DNA of 64,000 nt from Aselliscus stoliczkanus (GCA_033961575.1 CM066732.1:93797187-93861186), one strand, 5' to 3'; shown: positions 43,575 through 55,222, counted from the first letter of the stretch. The notes: generated by a model from the letters alone, not told the origin. Translations and numbers: made by a program.

Positions 43575-43890
43575 CCACATTTTGGCCAGCATTTGGAAAT
43601 GTCAGTTTTTTTTGGAGTAGCCATTTTAGTGGGTATGATGGTGTCTCATCATGGTTGAGAATCCATGGTGTCTCATCATGGTTTTAATTTACATTTTTCT
43701 GATGGCAATTGATAATATTGGGTTGTTGGAAAAGTCATGACACATTTTTGCAACGAAAAACAGAAAAAATGCGTCATGACTTTTCCGACAACCCAATAGC
43801 AGCTTTTCCTGAATCAATGGACATTTGTAGATTTTCTTCTGAAAGCCCTTCCTTTTGGGAACACAGCCCCTGCTTCCATCACTAGGCTCC
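43575..43890 (-). mobile_element. Old L1 fragment interrupted by a MITE
   Basis: AGTAGCCATTTTAGTGGGTA then TTTTAATTTACATTTTTCTG and GATGGCAATTGATAAT on the left, and TGGACATTTGTAGATTTTCT on the right, form one antisense L1 segment once 43718-43796 is removed. GGTGTCTCATCATGGTT is duplicated about 30 bp apart just before the MITE. Confidence 0.75.
43718..43796. mobile_element. 79-bp palindromic mariner MITE
   Basis: The left arm TTGGGTTGTTGGAAAAGTCA and the reverse complement of the right arm (TTGGGTTGTCGGAAAAGTCA) are nearly identical. The palindrome extends through the TGACRCATTTTT part, leaving a short centre. TA flanks both ends. Ends match the mariner at 40571-41850. It has no coding capacity. 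Size and layout parallel the primate element MADE1, derived from Hsmar1. Confidence 0.95.
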
Positions 43891-45589
43891 AAATCTGAAT
43901 CCTAGATTAGGCCCAGTAACTGGGCAAGGGAGCTTGGATTTGTATTGGGGCAACTGCCCTCAGCTTCTTGATCATCCATTTTTGGTTTATTCTGAGGGTA
44001 AGCTGAAGAATGCCTTTGTCGAATCCCATCTGTTTTGCCCCTAGGGGTACTGTGTTCCATTAACCATAATTGTCTCAGCCAGGTCCTCTGCTGTTACCCC
44101 AGTCTTTCCCACTCATTATGATAATTGGATCCATCTGACTCCTGACAGTTAGGCACCAGAATCTGGCCTGTGTTTTGGGGATTGGGTTCCTACTATCTCT
44201 ATCACTGGCGGTTAGCTTAGTTCTGTAATTGCCTTTGCTGCCATCACCAATGATCTACAAAGGAGAGCCACCACTGACTGAACTTCTTACTTTCGCTGGT
44301 GTGCCTCTCACCAGTGTTTTTATGGCTGTTCTGTGGGATATAATCATTTGGTGGGTATTCTGGCCTAACATAGGCTATCTGCTCCAGCATGCCACTTCTG
44401 TAAGCCTTTAAATCCCTTCCTCCAGCATCTGCTACAGTAATCTTGGCATTTCACCCTCACTTATCGGGGACTATTGTTTTTTCCATACATCTTGAAAACA
44501 GCTTAGTAGCAAATATGTACCATTTCTTGGGGTCCTTACCAGGATGTTAAAAGTCTGTATTTCAGTAGAGTACTCTCAGATCACTAAAGTTCCTCTTATT
44601 CAGTATTATGTCCTAGTCTCCTTGATCCAGCCCCTCAGGATCCAGTCCCCTATGTGCACCTACTAGGTAGGTTCTGCAGCTCCTTTGGAGGCAGAATCCC
44701 TTTTCTTCCTTATCAGGCACAGCATGTCTGCAGCTGGGTGAGCCTGCAACTTAATCCGAGTTACAGGCCAAGTGGCTAGCCAGGCAGATAGAGGCCTCTG
44801 CATTGTCTTTAAGCAAGGGAGTGGTTCTAGCACTTAATGGAAGAAGAGGATCATTTCTTCAGGCTCAGAGAGTTTCAAAGGATCTAGGAATTCATTCAAG
44901 AGTTTGGGGGAAATCAACCCAGACATTCCATCCCATGAGTCAGGATTCATATTCCCCAACTAAATTCCTGACTTTGGCATAACAGACCTGCCTTGACTGA
45001 GAGTTTTAACCTTCACTGTAGTTTGGGCTACACTTACAATAGTATGAAGGCCTGTGCCCTCACTTTCCCTGTCCTCCCTCCGCAGGTTAGGAAACCCTCT
45101 TCATGTGCCTTCATGGAAAGCCTCTGGCTCTGTCACTTGGCTTCCAATTGCCTGTTAATTGTCCTCAGCCTTTTGTTCAGCTTTTTGGAGAACTTGGACA
45201 GAATGCAGCAAAGTTACTCTTTCCCGAGTACTTTTGTAACACCAAATACATAGCGTCAGCCATTGCAGTCCCTTCCTCCTACGCATTATCCTACTTCATT
45301 ACAGGGAAGTTTTCATAATGGGATCGGGGTTGTCTGTGCTCCATCTACCTCCAGGGATGGGGTCTTCATTGCCAGCCAGGTGGTGAGTGACCCAGCTCCT
45401 AAACATCATTTTATTGCCTCCTTTCTTGGACTACTCCTGGCACTGGCCTTCACAGGTTGGATTGTCTGGGAAGCTGACTCTGAGATAGAGTTTAGTGTTC
45501 AGGATGTTTATTAGGGACCTGGGACCAATATCCAAAGAAAGGAATAAGAAAAAGCAGCATTGGGTACTGGGAGAAGTCACTCAAATTTT
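43891..45589. other. Unassigned sequence, about 1.7 kb
   Basis: No gene is recognised. The end (GAAGCTGACTCTGAGATAGA and CAGGATGTTTATTAGGGACC, 45470-45520) has the style of an antisense old L1 or ERVL-type repeat, so the block may be an unrecognised ancient transposon interior. Frames of 60-86 codons lack domains. Confidence 0.4.
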
Positions 45590-45800
45590 TGTATTACAAG
45601 AATTAACATGATCATTGTAGAAAACTCAGAAAATAAAGAGAAGCAAAAAGAAGCAAAAGTTCCCCCCAAACGCTAACATTGCTCCTCTTTTGATTGCAGT
45701 GTGTTTTATACATTCCTATAGAAGTGTGTTCATACTTTGTTTTTAAAAAATGGTTTCACACTGTACACAATCTTTTAAATCTATTTTTCTTGTACATATA

Positions 45801-45975
45801 TAGACATACCTTGTCTTATTGTGCTTTGCTTTACTGTGCCTAACAGGTGTTGTGTTTTTTACACATTGAAGGCAAGACTCTCCATCAGAAAAAAGACTAC
45901 AACTTACTTTATTGTGATACTTGCTTCATTGCTCTAGTCTGGTACCCAACCTGCAATATCTCTGAAGTATGTCTG
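45801..45975 (+). mobile_element. Tigger1-like MITE
   Basis: The left end TAGACATACCTTGTCTTATT and the right end AAGTATGTCTG are degenerate forms of the Tigger1/2 ends (CAGGCATACC and its inverse). The internal GTGCTTTGCTTTACTGTGCC and GTGTTTTTTACACATTGAAG are characteristic. At 175 bp it is non-autonomous, and it interrupts an old L1. Confidence 0.82.
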
Positions 45976-46084
45976 CATTATGCACATTTTCCCATGACAG
46001 TGAATGCAAATCTACTTTGATATTTTAGTGGCTGCAAAGAGAGACTTATATATCACATTAGAAGCTGGATCGTGTATACATAAG

Positions 46085-46320
46085 AGGGCAGACTCTGGGG
46101 CCAGACTGCCCAGGTGCCAATGTTAGCTTCACATTTACTGGCTTTATGATGTGGAATGGGGTAGTGAGCCTCTCTGTACTTAAGTTTCATTATCTGTAAA
46201 ATGCTGATGGTAATTGTGGTACCTAACTGTTGGGAGGATTAGTTAATATATGCATATGCAAAGAGTTAAGAAGAGAGCCCTTCAGTAAGTGCTGTGTAGG
46301 CAGTGTTAGTGGTTTATATA
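46085..46320 (+). mobile_element. MIR SINE
   Basis: GGGCAGACTCTGGGGCCAGA, CTGTACTTAAGTTTCATTAT, CTGTAAAATGCTGATGGTAA, GTTGGGAGGATTAGTTAATA and GCCCTTCAGTAAGTGCTGTG cover the MIR from near its tRNA-like head to its 3' end. It is one of the most complete MIRs in the window. Confidence 0.85.
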
Positions 46321-46870
46321 AAACACCATTATTTATTTAGCCAAAGTCCCTACTTTTTGATATTTTCCTTGATAATGTTGTGATGAATACCCTTCTTCTC
46401 AAGGAAGAGTCAGGGATGCTAATCTGCCTATTTCCAAAGATAAATTCCTAGAATTAAAATTGCAGTGTTAAAAGGTAAATGCATTTAAAAAACTTTTGAT
46501 ATTTTTTTACCAGATAAGCCAATCAGAATGTGGCAGCAATTTCTAGAATCAGCACTATTGTATGAGAGTGCCCATTTCCTCATATTGTCTCCAACACAAG
46601 TATTATCATTCATGTAAAGCTCTGCCAGTCTGCTAGGTGGAAAACGAGGTCCTAATTTATATTTAATTATTAGAGAGGTTGAAGTTTTTCATAATTTTAT
46701 TTGTCAATTCCACTTCTTTTGTTTACTGGCTACTTATGACCTTTGCCTATTTTTCCAAGAGGTATTACTTTTTCTTTATGAATTTGAAATCACTCTTTAT
46801 ATATTAAGGTTACTCTATATATTTTGCAAGTCTTCAATATGCATATAAAACTGGCTTTTGGAACTTGAAT

Positions 46871-47524
46871 TTAATATCAAAGTTTTGAGTGAAGTATTAA
46901 AGCGATGTTTGATATGAGAAATCAATTGGTGTTTAGAAACCCTTTTTACATGGACTAGTGAAAATGGGCAAAGGATAAATGTGTGTTTTTTTCTACTATT
47001 CTTTTTTTTTTCTGGAATGTGAAATTATATCAGAATAAATTAAACAAAAGAATACATAACTGAAAAGAGAGCCGATAGGTGGGACACTGGTGCCTGGTTA
47101 GCCCAACCACTAAATACCTGATGACTCATTATGTTTGTGGCTGCTGTAAATAGAGAGACCTGTGGCCTGCCTGACACAACTGTCTATGAGTTACTCCTGT
47201 TGAGCCCAGCTGCCTAGAGTTCTGCCCTTCTCTGGCCTGACCCTGGGCCTACTGGAACAATCACCAGTTTCTGGTCTGTAATCGTGTGCTCAGCGCCCTG
47301 CTTGCGGTAGTAAGAAATGGTAACCGTATCTAACCTCTTTTGTTAGCGAGGCTCCCCTTTCTTCCCACTGGTCTCAGGAAGATTGGAGGAGGCAATGCAA
47401 CTTGCTTTTGTTTTCTCCACCCTCACAAGCCTGTGCTTCTTGTGCAAAGCCCGGTTCACTTAGAGGAAAAAGACCTCAATCTTGGCAACTAGAACATTAG
47501 TCCTTAGTCAGAGAAATTTACTTA
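46871..47524. other. Unassigned sequence
   Basis: No gene or repeat is recognised. Confidence 0.4.
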
Positions 47525-47890
47525 ATTAGGCTATGTTGCAGAAACAAATGAACCCCGAAGTCCCTACCACTTAATTCCATTAAGATTTGTGGTGCTTACC
47601 CAACATGAGCAATGGAGGTTTGTGGTCCAGTAGCATGGGGGTTAGTGATGGCGCCGCTCCACGTAGTCACTCAGGGATTCAGGCCAACAGGGGCTCTACC
47701 ATCTGTCATGTCACCAACTATCACAGCAAAGGACAGAAGCATGGAGAAATTATACTCACTGCTCTCTGCTGTGCTCTGAAGTGTTACATGGGATTTCCAC
47801 TCATAATTCATTGTCCTGAACTAGTTACAAGGCCCCACCTAACTGCAAGATGGCTGGAGGATGTGGAGAAGCCCAAGGGGCATGTGGTGA
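47525..47890 (-). mobile_element. MaLR-type LTR relic, antisense
   Basis: CTATGTTGCAGAAACAAATG and ACCCCGAAGTCCCTACCACT at the left, and ACTAGTTACAAGGCCCCACC with TAACTGCAAGATGGCTGGAG at the right, follow the antisense MLT1 order seen at 19124-19500. The 111-codon frame at 47587-47922 lies inside it. Confidence 0.65.
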
Positions 47891-48012
47891 GCTTTGCTTT
47901 CTCTGCCCACCCCCAGCACTAGTTTCTAGACACTTCCTTCCAGCGTTGTAATTTAACTATTTACAATATTTTGTTTTATGTCTGCTTGCTAGATTTGGAA
48001 TTGTGTGTGTGT

Positions 48013-48047
48013 GGGGTCGGGTGGGGTGGGTGGTTGGGGGGGGCGGG
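48013..48047 (+). other. Potential G-quadruplex tract
   Basis: GGGGTCGGGTGGGGTGGG has four G runs with loops of 2, 1 and 1 bases, followed by eight more Gs and GGGG. Short loops predict a stable plus-strand quadruplex. It is flanked by (GT)n. Confidence 0.75.
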
Positions 48048-48148
48048 GTGGTGGTGTGTGGGTTGGAACTTTCCTTTGTGTTCACTGATTTTTAATGCCC
48101 AGCAAGGTGTCTGAAACAAAATACGCAAATAGAACTGTGATCTTTGAT

Positions 48149-48162
48149 GCCATCTGGTGGCA
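48149..48162 (+). promoter_or_regulatory. Weak CTCF-like motif
   Basis: GCCATCTGGTGGCA partly fits the CTCF core CCASYAGRKGGC with two mismatches. Occupancy is unknown. Confidence 0.25.
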
Positions 48163-48199
48163 ATCCATGCACATTACAGGAGCTGTTTCTTTTAAATTA

Positions 48200-49261
48200 T
48201 GTAGAGAAGACTAAGGGGTTGGACTTCAATTCTTTTTGTGGGGTGCAAGTGAGGGTATGGGGAAGTGGAACAGAATGTTAAAAAATGAGAGATGTTCCAC
48301 GATTTCAGTAGAAAAATGCTCTAGAGTAAGGATATCTGGATGTCATAGGGTCATTGTCCTATTGTTTCTAACTCCACCCCAGTTTTACCCCTTCCCCGAT
48401 TTGGCTGGTGAAAGGGCTTTTGACATAACCTGATTTCTCAGAGCTGTTAGACAAAACGAGTTAAAATACCAGATACAATTTAAAAATCTATCCTAAATTA
48501 GGTGCAAAATAAACTCATTGAATGAAAACAGATAAAACATCTTTCCCCCTCTAGTACATTGCCTTTTCAGGCTCCATGTTCAAGGAGCTTTTGTCAAAGC
48601 TAAAAACATTCAAGGTAAAGAACCATGTTAAGGAGGTTTCTAAAAAATTATCTGGCCCCCAGCTTTGAGATTTCTGAGAAGTGCGAGAGCCAGCACTGGC
48701 TGCTAACTGTTGTGCCAGATGAAAGCTAATGACACTGGGGGGCAGACGAAGGGTTTTGAAGAGCAAAGCTTAATTGAACGTAATAGTGGGCGACAGGAAA
48801 AATTGGAGAACAGTAATGGAAAGAGTGCATTAGTGAGGTTTCTGCTCTGTCACCCTTTACCCAGAGTCTGTGGGCTCTTCCCTGTAAGTGGCCCCTTGTT
48901 CTCCAGATTGCATTATCTCCCCAGGATGCCCCATTATGTGCTTAGTGAGATAGAAACTGTGGTGCCCTGCTGCTGGCTCTGGGGAGGAGAAACCTAAGGC
49001 AAACATTTCCCAGAAAATAAGAAACTAAACTTAGTTAAACACTGAGGAGAGCAAAAGGAGGCAGGGCAACAGCAGGCTGAGAAGTTTGCTTTGTTTCAGA
49101 GGAACGGATTAACTGAATGTGGATAAGGTAGTGAACAAAGAATATATATATGCCTTGCAAATACCATTTCTAGACATAATAAAGAAAGAACTATGGGAGA
49201 AAGTTAACTGAGGTGACAGACTTTTTGGAATCGAGGAATATAATCTTGAATTTTTAATGAA
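48200..49261. other. Unassigned sequence
   Basis: No gene or repeat is recognised. Frames of 65-95 codons lack domains. Confidence 0.45.
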
Positions 49262-49650
49262 TAATTACTCCCATTTATTGGGTACTTGGTAGGTACCAGG
49301 TCCCAAGGTAAATGCTTCTACATTAATACCTTGGTTTGCAATCATAATTTGTTCCAGAAACAAACTACTCGTATTGCAAGACATGGCTCTTTTACCAAGT
49401 TAAAGTGTATTGGAAATGTTGGCTCATTTTGCGGAACACTCACAAACCAGGTTACTCGCAACCCAAGGTTTTACTCCCTCAATTCTCATGGATGCCCTGT
49501 GAGGTACATGTTGCTTTGATCACCATTTTGGAGAAGTGGTTCTATAACTTGCCCAAAGTCACACAGCTAGGAGGGGTAGGACCAGGATTCTACTCTGGGC
49601 CTTCTGTATCCAGACTCCTGGCTTTCACAGAAGATTTATATGACTGTCAC
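49262..49650 (-). mobile_element. MIR relic, antisense, interrupted by a MITE
   Basis: TTTATTGGGTACTTGGTAGG and AAATGCTTCTACATTAATA on the left join to CTCAATTCTCATGGATGCCC, TCACCATTTTGGAGAAGTGG and TTGCCCAAAGTCACACAGCT on the right when 49329-49471 is removed, giving a standard antisense MIR. Confidence 0.8.
49329..49471. mobile_element. Tc1/mariner-like MITE nested in a MIR
   Basis: Inverted ends are CCTTGGTTTGCAATCATAAT and, reverse-complemented, CCTTGGGTTGCGAGTAACCT. Internal AACTACTCGTATTGCAAGAC fits a TcMar/Tigger-like element that I recall from placental mammals. About 143 bp and non-coding. A TA lies beside the left end. The superfamily is a tentative call. Confidence 0.7.
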
Positions 49651-50524
49651 TCTGTTCTTCCCTGTGCCCTGAACCCTAGCTCCTAGCATCACTGGTATTC
49701 CTAGTGATTCCTTTTGTCTCTCAATGCTGCCTTCCCTGCACCCCCTCTTTCCTTCTTTGCATAGTTAGTGAAATGGAGCCATAATCAACACCCATCAAAA
49801 GATGTTTGTTCTGCTGTGTGTGGGGCTGGGATGTAGCCATGTACAAAGGAGGGGCCCACTATCCCCAGAATTGATACACATGCTAACCAAGGTTTTGCAT
49901 GGTTGGTTCTTCTGTCCCTTGATCACCACTCCTCTCACCTTTTCCCCTCCCCCAAACCATCTTTTCTTGGCCCTACCCACACTTCAAAACTCCCGAGCTC
50001 AAAAGATACCCAGAGAGAACAAGTCAGAGGCCCCTGAGCCACCCTTTCCTGTGAGAAGATTCTTAGAATTCTTCAAAGGATTTACCCAGTTATTGGTTTA
50101 CAGGGTCTTGCTGAGGAGCTCAAACACCAAACCAAAGTGCATCTTCTTCAGCGAAGTGCTTTAAACTTGATAAAAACTCAGTTTGTTAAAGATTACTTTC
50201 TTTTTGGCTCTGACCCAGACAGGCAAAATGCAAAAGTCAATTCAGAATGAAAAAAATTCTGAACTTCCTTTCTTGCTATACGAATAAGCATTTACACCTA
50301 CAAACAGAAAAGACTGAGGGTGGTAGTAAGTTCTCTGCTAAACTGTGAAGCGCGTGCACAGAGGCAGCAGCGTAGCATAAGTAGGCGATGGTGGGACAGG
50401 TGGGGGTCAGCTGACTTTGTATTTTCAGCATAGGTCTCAGTGTGTCCCGGCTGACAGTTTTCTCAGAGGCAAACACTGGGTCACTGTTAGGGATAGAACT
50501 CAGGACTGGAAGTTGGAAGATTAG
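49651..50524. other. Unassigned sequence
   Basis: No gene or repeat is recognised. The 120-codon frame at 49802-50164 lacks a domain. A small hairpin (TTCAGAAT / ATTCTGAA) lies at about 50241-50262. Confidence 0.4.
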
Positions 50525-50640
50525 AGCACAAGGTTTGCTTTGTCACTGATGAGTTCTGATCCTAAGCACATCATTTGACTTCTCTGCCTTAGTTTCCTTC
50601 TCCATACATTCGGGCAATCATGGTGTCGTCCTGTCTCATG
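50525..50640 (+). mobile_element. MIR SINE relic
   Basis: GATCCTAAGCACATCATTTG, ACTTCTCTGCCTTAGTTTCC and TTCTCCATACATTCGGGCAA fit the MIR core in sense. Confidence 0.6.
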
Positions 50641-51014
50641 GGTTTTGTTAACTAAATCAATCAAAAGTAGAAAATTATTTTTGAAATATCCTGGTTCAGG
50701 TTCTTAGTAATAAGTAGATCTGATCACATCGAAACTGCTCAAAATCTTTGGCTCACAGGATGGTGCCATTTTTCAGCGTGGCATGCAAGTCCCCCCACCC
50801 CCCAACCCAACGGCAAGGTCATGTCCCTTCACACCCCGTCAAGTGCCCTGTACTCCCACTATGCACGTCTATCCAGATTTCTTACTCAAACAAGCTTCTT
50901 CCCACTTCTATCCAGGCTGTTACCTTCGCTGCCTGCCATGCCCCAACTTTTCTTGTTTGCTTTGGAGCTCCACATGAGGTTCACACCTCCTTCCCCAGAC
51001 TCTAGAATTCTTCC
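50641..51014. other. Unassigned sequence
   Basis: No gene or repeat is recognised. A C-rich tract near 50792-50808 is low complexity. Confidence 0.4.
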
Positions 51015-51073
51015 TTTACTAGCTGCATGAACTTGAACAAGTTATTTAGTTTATTTGAGCTTCAGTTTCCTCA
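51015..51073 (+). mobile_element. MIR SINE fragment
   Basis: CTTTACTAGCTGCATGAACT, TGAACAAGTTATTTAGTTTA and GCTTCAGTTTCCTCATCT is the MIR core, cut on the right by the Tigger element. Confidence 0.7.
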
Positions 51074-51684
51074 TCTAGTCCCCCTTTATCCATGGGGGAT
51101 ACATTCAGATGCCTAAAACCACAGATAATACCAAAATATGCTATGTTTTCCCTATACATACATACCTATGGTAAAGTTTAATTTATAAATTAGGCAAAGT
51201 AAGAGACTAACAACAATAACTAAAAATAAGACCAAGTGTAACAATATACATATGTAATAGTTACGTGAATGTGGTCTCTCTCTTTGATAACTGATTTGAT
51301 AACTCAGAAGACCATTAAGTGGCTAACGGGTAGGAGCAAATACAGGTATAATTCATGTCCTAGGTGGGATGGAGCAGGATGGTATGAGATATCATCATGC
51401 TATTCGGAACAGCATGCAATTCTGAATTGTTGTTTTTTTTTTAGCTGAGCCATCCTGCTATCTGTTGGCAGCTCAGTGGCAGCTCAGCTCGGGCTGGGCA
51501 TCGAACTGCTGTTGCTCAGAGCTCAGCTCGCACTCTTGAGCGAGCTCTTAACCAACTGAGCCACTCAGCCGGCCCTTTGAATTGTTTATTTCTGGAATTT
51601 TCCATTTAATATTTTCAGACCACAGTTGACTGTGGATAACTGAAACCGCAGAAAATAAAATGATGGATAAGGCAGGGATTACTG
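51074..51684. mobile_element. Tigger-type DNA transposon relic with nested SINE
   Basis: Left end TAGTCCCCCTTTATCCATGG and right end, reverse-complemented, CAGTAATCCCTGCCTTATCC are inverted. TGGAATTTTCCATTTAATAT, CACAGTTGACTGTGGATAAC and GAAACCGCAGAAAATAAAAT near the right are typical of Tigger-family MITEs. The left flank is MIR. A family B SINE splits it at 51432-51575. No transposase frame is seen. Confidence 0.75.
51432..51575 (-). mobile_element. tRNA-derived SINE, family B
   Basis: T-rich tail, AGCTGAGCCATCCTGCTATC, TGTTGGCAGCTCAGTGGCAG, GCATCGAACTGCTGTTGCTC and GCCACTCAGCCGGCCC. TGAATTGTT flanks both sides (about 51423-51431 and 51578-51586) as a short target duplication, placing it inside the Tigger relic. 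Confidence 0.9.
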
Positions 51685-52129
51685 TTAACAATAATTCCCA
51701 GTGGCATAGAGGTTCTGGAGGGAAACACGGGGGAGCACAACTGTTATTCCAGACATGACTCATTGTTAAGACCCGGATGACAGGACATTACAGGAAGCCA
51801 GGGGAAATCTGGGTCTGTGCAAAATGCATTGGAAACATTAGTGGTCAGAACAAGAGACAAAAGAGGAGATGGTCAAAAGAGAAGGCCTTTCTTTGAAGTG
51901 TTCATGCTCCTTCATGGTAGAACCTGCCCAAGCTTCTGATGTAATTTCCAGACCAGTTGATGAGGGTTCAAAGAAAGAAAGTTTTCAAAGCGTTTGGTAC
52001 AGGGCTTGATACATAGAGCTCAATAAACATTAGTCATGACTATTTGTTTTATTCAATTGTATTTTCATCAGTGTTCTCATGGTGCTTTAGGCATAATTTA
52101 TTGTGTCACTTCTTTGGGGAAAGTTGCTC
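51685..52129. other. Unassigned sequence
   Basis: No gene is recognised. GATACATAGAGCTCAATAAA near 52009 resembles an L2/MIR tail. Confidence 0.4.
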
Positions 52130-52260
52130 ACCTTCTCTGCACCTCAGTGTCCTCATGTGTAAGAGGGGAATGATAATAGTACCAACCTCTGGTGGTGTTG
52201 TAAGACTACCTGAGATAATACGTAAAAGCACTTTGAATGCTAAGCACACCGCCCCTCCAC
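52130..52260 (+). mobile_element. MIR SINE relic
   Basis: TTCTCTGCACCTCAGTGTCC, TCATGTGTAAGAGGGGAATG, ATAATAGTACCAACCTCTGG and ACCTGAGATAATACGTAAAA, then GCACTTTGAATGC, is the MIR core and 3' part. A poly(A) run follows at 52273-52286. Confidence 0.8.
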
Positions 52261-52286
52261 CTAACCCCCCTAAAAAAAAAAAAAAG

Positions 52287-55206
52287 GCTGTTACAGTTAT
52301 TTGTTGTAAGGGAATCAAGCAACATGGCAAGAGTGGCTGGGCCTAATAAACATTAGGTACATTCAAGTGCGTTTGACAACTAAGATGTTAAGACTCCCTC
52401 TAGTGAGGTTCTCCAGATCCTGGCAGGCAACTTATCATTGGGGTGCAGGTGCTGATTTAGGGCACAGCTGCAAGGGGCCTGTATGTTGCAAGTGCTCCGT
52501 GCCTCTCTTACCCCTGCGTTTGACTAGGAGACTATAGAAAAGAAGGAGGATTTCACACGTAAAGGTAATGAAAAATATTACAGTCATATGCCCAGTACAG
52601 GTGAGAGGTCATGCTAGCCTTTCCTCTTGCCATGAAATTGCTTGTGGCTGAAAGGCTTTGGAAAGGATGCCTTTTCTAAAAGGCATACCAAAGAAGAATG
52701 AAGATGGGGGTCACTGTGTTCAATGGAATCCCTAAAATGACCTATAGGTAGTCTGGGTAACAAGTATTGGTCAGAAAGAAGAAATACTGGGGATTGTGTT
52801 GACACCTATCTAACTCAAAACATGCATGGGGATTAAGGGAAAGAGCTGAGGCCGAGGGGGAAAGCGCACTTCTCAACCAAAGCCATTTTAGTTCTCAAGT
52901 CCCCTTTGTGGCTCACCTCCTTTCAGACTTCTTCCTTTTTGAGCTACTTGCCTCTGGAGGCAACCCTGCAAAGATGACTGACTCTGGGGTAAAGAACCCC
53001 AGGGAATAGCTGGAAGACAACCAGGCCAGGCCAGAGGCTGTGGAGGTGAAGCTAAGATAAATAGGGAAGATCTTCTTCCTTCTTATAGGAAGCTGTAGCT
53101 TTAGGAGCCATGGGAGGTAGAGACTAGCTCAATATTGACTGGCTATCCATTTCTATCAGTCTCCATCTTGGCCGCCTTTCTGCATTCACAGCCTAGCACA
53201 GTCAAGGGCCCATGAAGGTATAAGGGTTCAGAACACATTTTCTTCTCATGCCTGCCATGGGGTGCTTTAAGTAGAAAGGTAAACTCTAATTTTCTTCCTC
53301 AAGAGAGCTATCCTCTCAGTAGGGAGGATTTGACCTGATCTTCAGGGGAACAAGCCATGGACCCGACCCGAAAAACCTTCACTCAGAGGTGGGAACCTTC
53401 TGAAAGTAGGGGGGATGCACCATGGGAGATCCATTCCATGCTGGTCTTAGTCCAAGGTGGGGAAGTACTGGAACACGGACGGGGTGGTGGTGACATGGAA
53501 CCCAGAAAGGAGGTGGGAGGTCTGTTTCTGCCTAAATAACAGAAGAGAAAGCACTGGCAGTTCCTATTCCAGAAGCAGCTAACTGCAGGGAGACAAGGGT
53601 ACCTACCCTTTTATAGGGTTTCAAAGGGAAGAACATGAGTGGCATACCCATGAGGAGGCAGGCTTGGGAAGTAGGGCAGAAAATGCAAACTTGGTGGCCT
53701 TACAGTATGGTCTAGATTAGTGTGTTTGGCACTTTGGAACTTCGCAGACGTGGTGTTAGGGAAAGCAATTGCAAGGTGAGGATCTAAGCCTTTCCCTCAG
53801 GCAGCAACTTCAACGCCCAGCAAACTGTAAAAAGCGGCTATTACTCATGTGAACAAACGAGTGCAGGTGAAACCATCAGGGGAAAAGTATGTGTGAAAAA
53901 ATAGCAAGCATCAAGTAGATGTGTTTTAAAGAATAGCAGACTGGTAATTGCAGACCAAAAAGCTTTTTCCTCTTCAGAGCCCGAATGCTAACGCAGGCAT
54001 TGTTCCTCCTCCAGACACTCTGTCACTCAGCATTAGCACTTCAGAACATTTATCATCACAGCTCTCCACAAAGCCTCCAAATTATACCTTTTATAGTGTT
54101 GTTATTCTTTTGGTGCCACAACGTCGTATGCTGTGTGTTAACTTAGGGAAATTAACTTTTTCAGCAAGAAAGGAAGACTGGCTTTGACTTTTTCTCTTTC
54201 TACGTCTGAAATCTCCTGATCAGATGCGGTTAGTATCACCCTCCAGCGCCACCTTCAGGCAGCCCTCAGTACTCCTGTAGACATTTCTAGCCATTTCAGT
54301 TTTGTGAACTGAACGGTACAACCAACCTCTCCTTAAAGGATATGGTACAAGAACCTTCCAAGAAACACCCGTATTTCTGGCAACTGCTTTTCACTGGAGG
54401 CTTGATTATTTTATAATGACCAAATGGTAAATGGCCTTTCTAATGTTTGCCTTGGGGGCCCCAAGTGGAAAATTACTGGACTGAAAACTCGATTCAGTTG
54501 AAAAATTGGTTAGACTCATTAGTCATTGAGGTTGCTGGATAGAGTTGATTTAGTTCAGATTTAATTAAAATCCAAGAAAACCCATATTCCTGATTTTAGC
54601 TACTAATTTTGATAAATTTCCAAATTTCACACCTTGAGTTTTATTATTTTTTTTTAAACCAGAAGCTGCCAATTAATTACCTAGATAATATTCTCCTTCA
54701 TTTTCAGGTTAGGATTCTGATGAATAAGAAAAAAGAAAGAAAAAAAATCAAGGTACTTTCATAACCTTAACTAACTACCTTTCATTAGTTGAAAACGGGT
54801 TAGAAATCCAGTGATCTGATCCAAATACCTTCCCATTGTCCCCTGGGCTCTCCTTCCTCTTACCTTCTCTTGGCTGCCTTCGCATTGGACTTGGTTTGAC
54901 ATTCAGCTCAGCCACTTTCTGTATGATCGTATCATTTAGGATGTTCTCAGCTGCAAGTAATGAAAAACCCAACTGAAACTGGCCACATCAACTTTAATCA
55001 CTTAAACAGAAAGTCCAGAGAGAGGACAGTTCCAGGGTTGGGTAAATCATTTGCTCAATAACATCCCAAGTATCCAGGTTCCCCCCTCGACAGTCCCCCC
55101 TCCCCATTTTTTCCCTGCCAACCTTAGTGTACTGGCTTTTGTCCTTAACGTGGTGTCCACAGTTCAGGCATCACATCTAAGGGCAGCACAGCCTGTTTCA
55201 TCAACA
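52287..55206. other. Unassigned sequence, about 2.9 kb
   Basis: No gene or repeat is recognised. Frames of 60-79 codons lack domains. AT-rich unique sequence at 54420-54700 has several TTAATT/TAATTA-type motifs and might be constrained non-coding DNA, but this cannot be tested here. Confidence 0.4.
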
Positions 55207-55222
55207 CAATACATGTATTTTT

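Larger units (their letters stand above)
45590..46870 (-). mobile_element. Old L1, antisense, with nested insertions
   Basis: TGTACACAATCTTTTAAATC and TTTTCCCATGACAGTGAATG flank the Tigger MITE, while AATTAAAATTGCAGTGTTAA, ATATTGTCTCCAACACAAGT and TTTGTTTACTGGCTACTTAT further right are antisense L1 3'-UTR/ORF2-end signals. A MIR sits between the two L1 parts at 46085-46320, so continuity across it is uncertain. Confidence 0.65.

Noticed and set aside
50241..50262. Small hairpin TTCAGAAT / ATTCTGAA
   Set aside because: An 8-bp stem with an AT-rich loop is expected by chance and has no supporting context.
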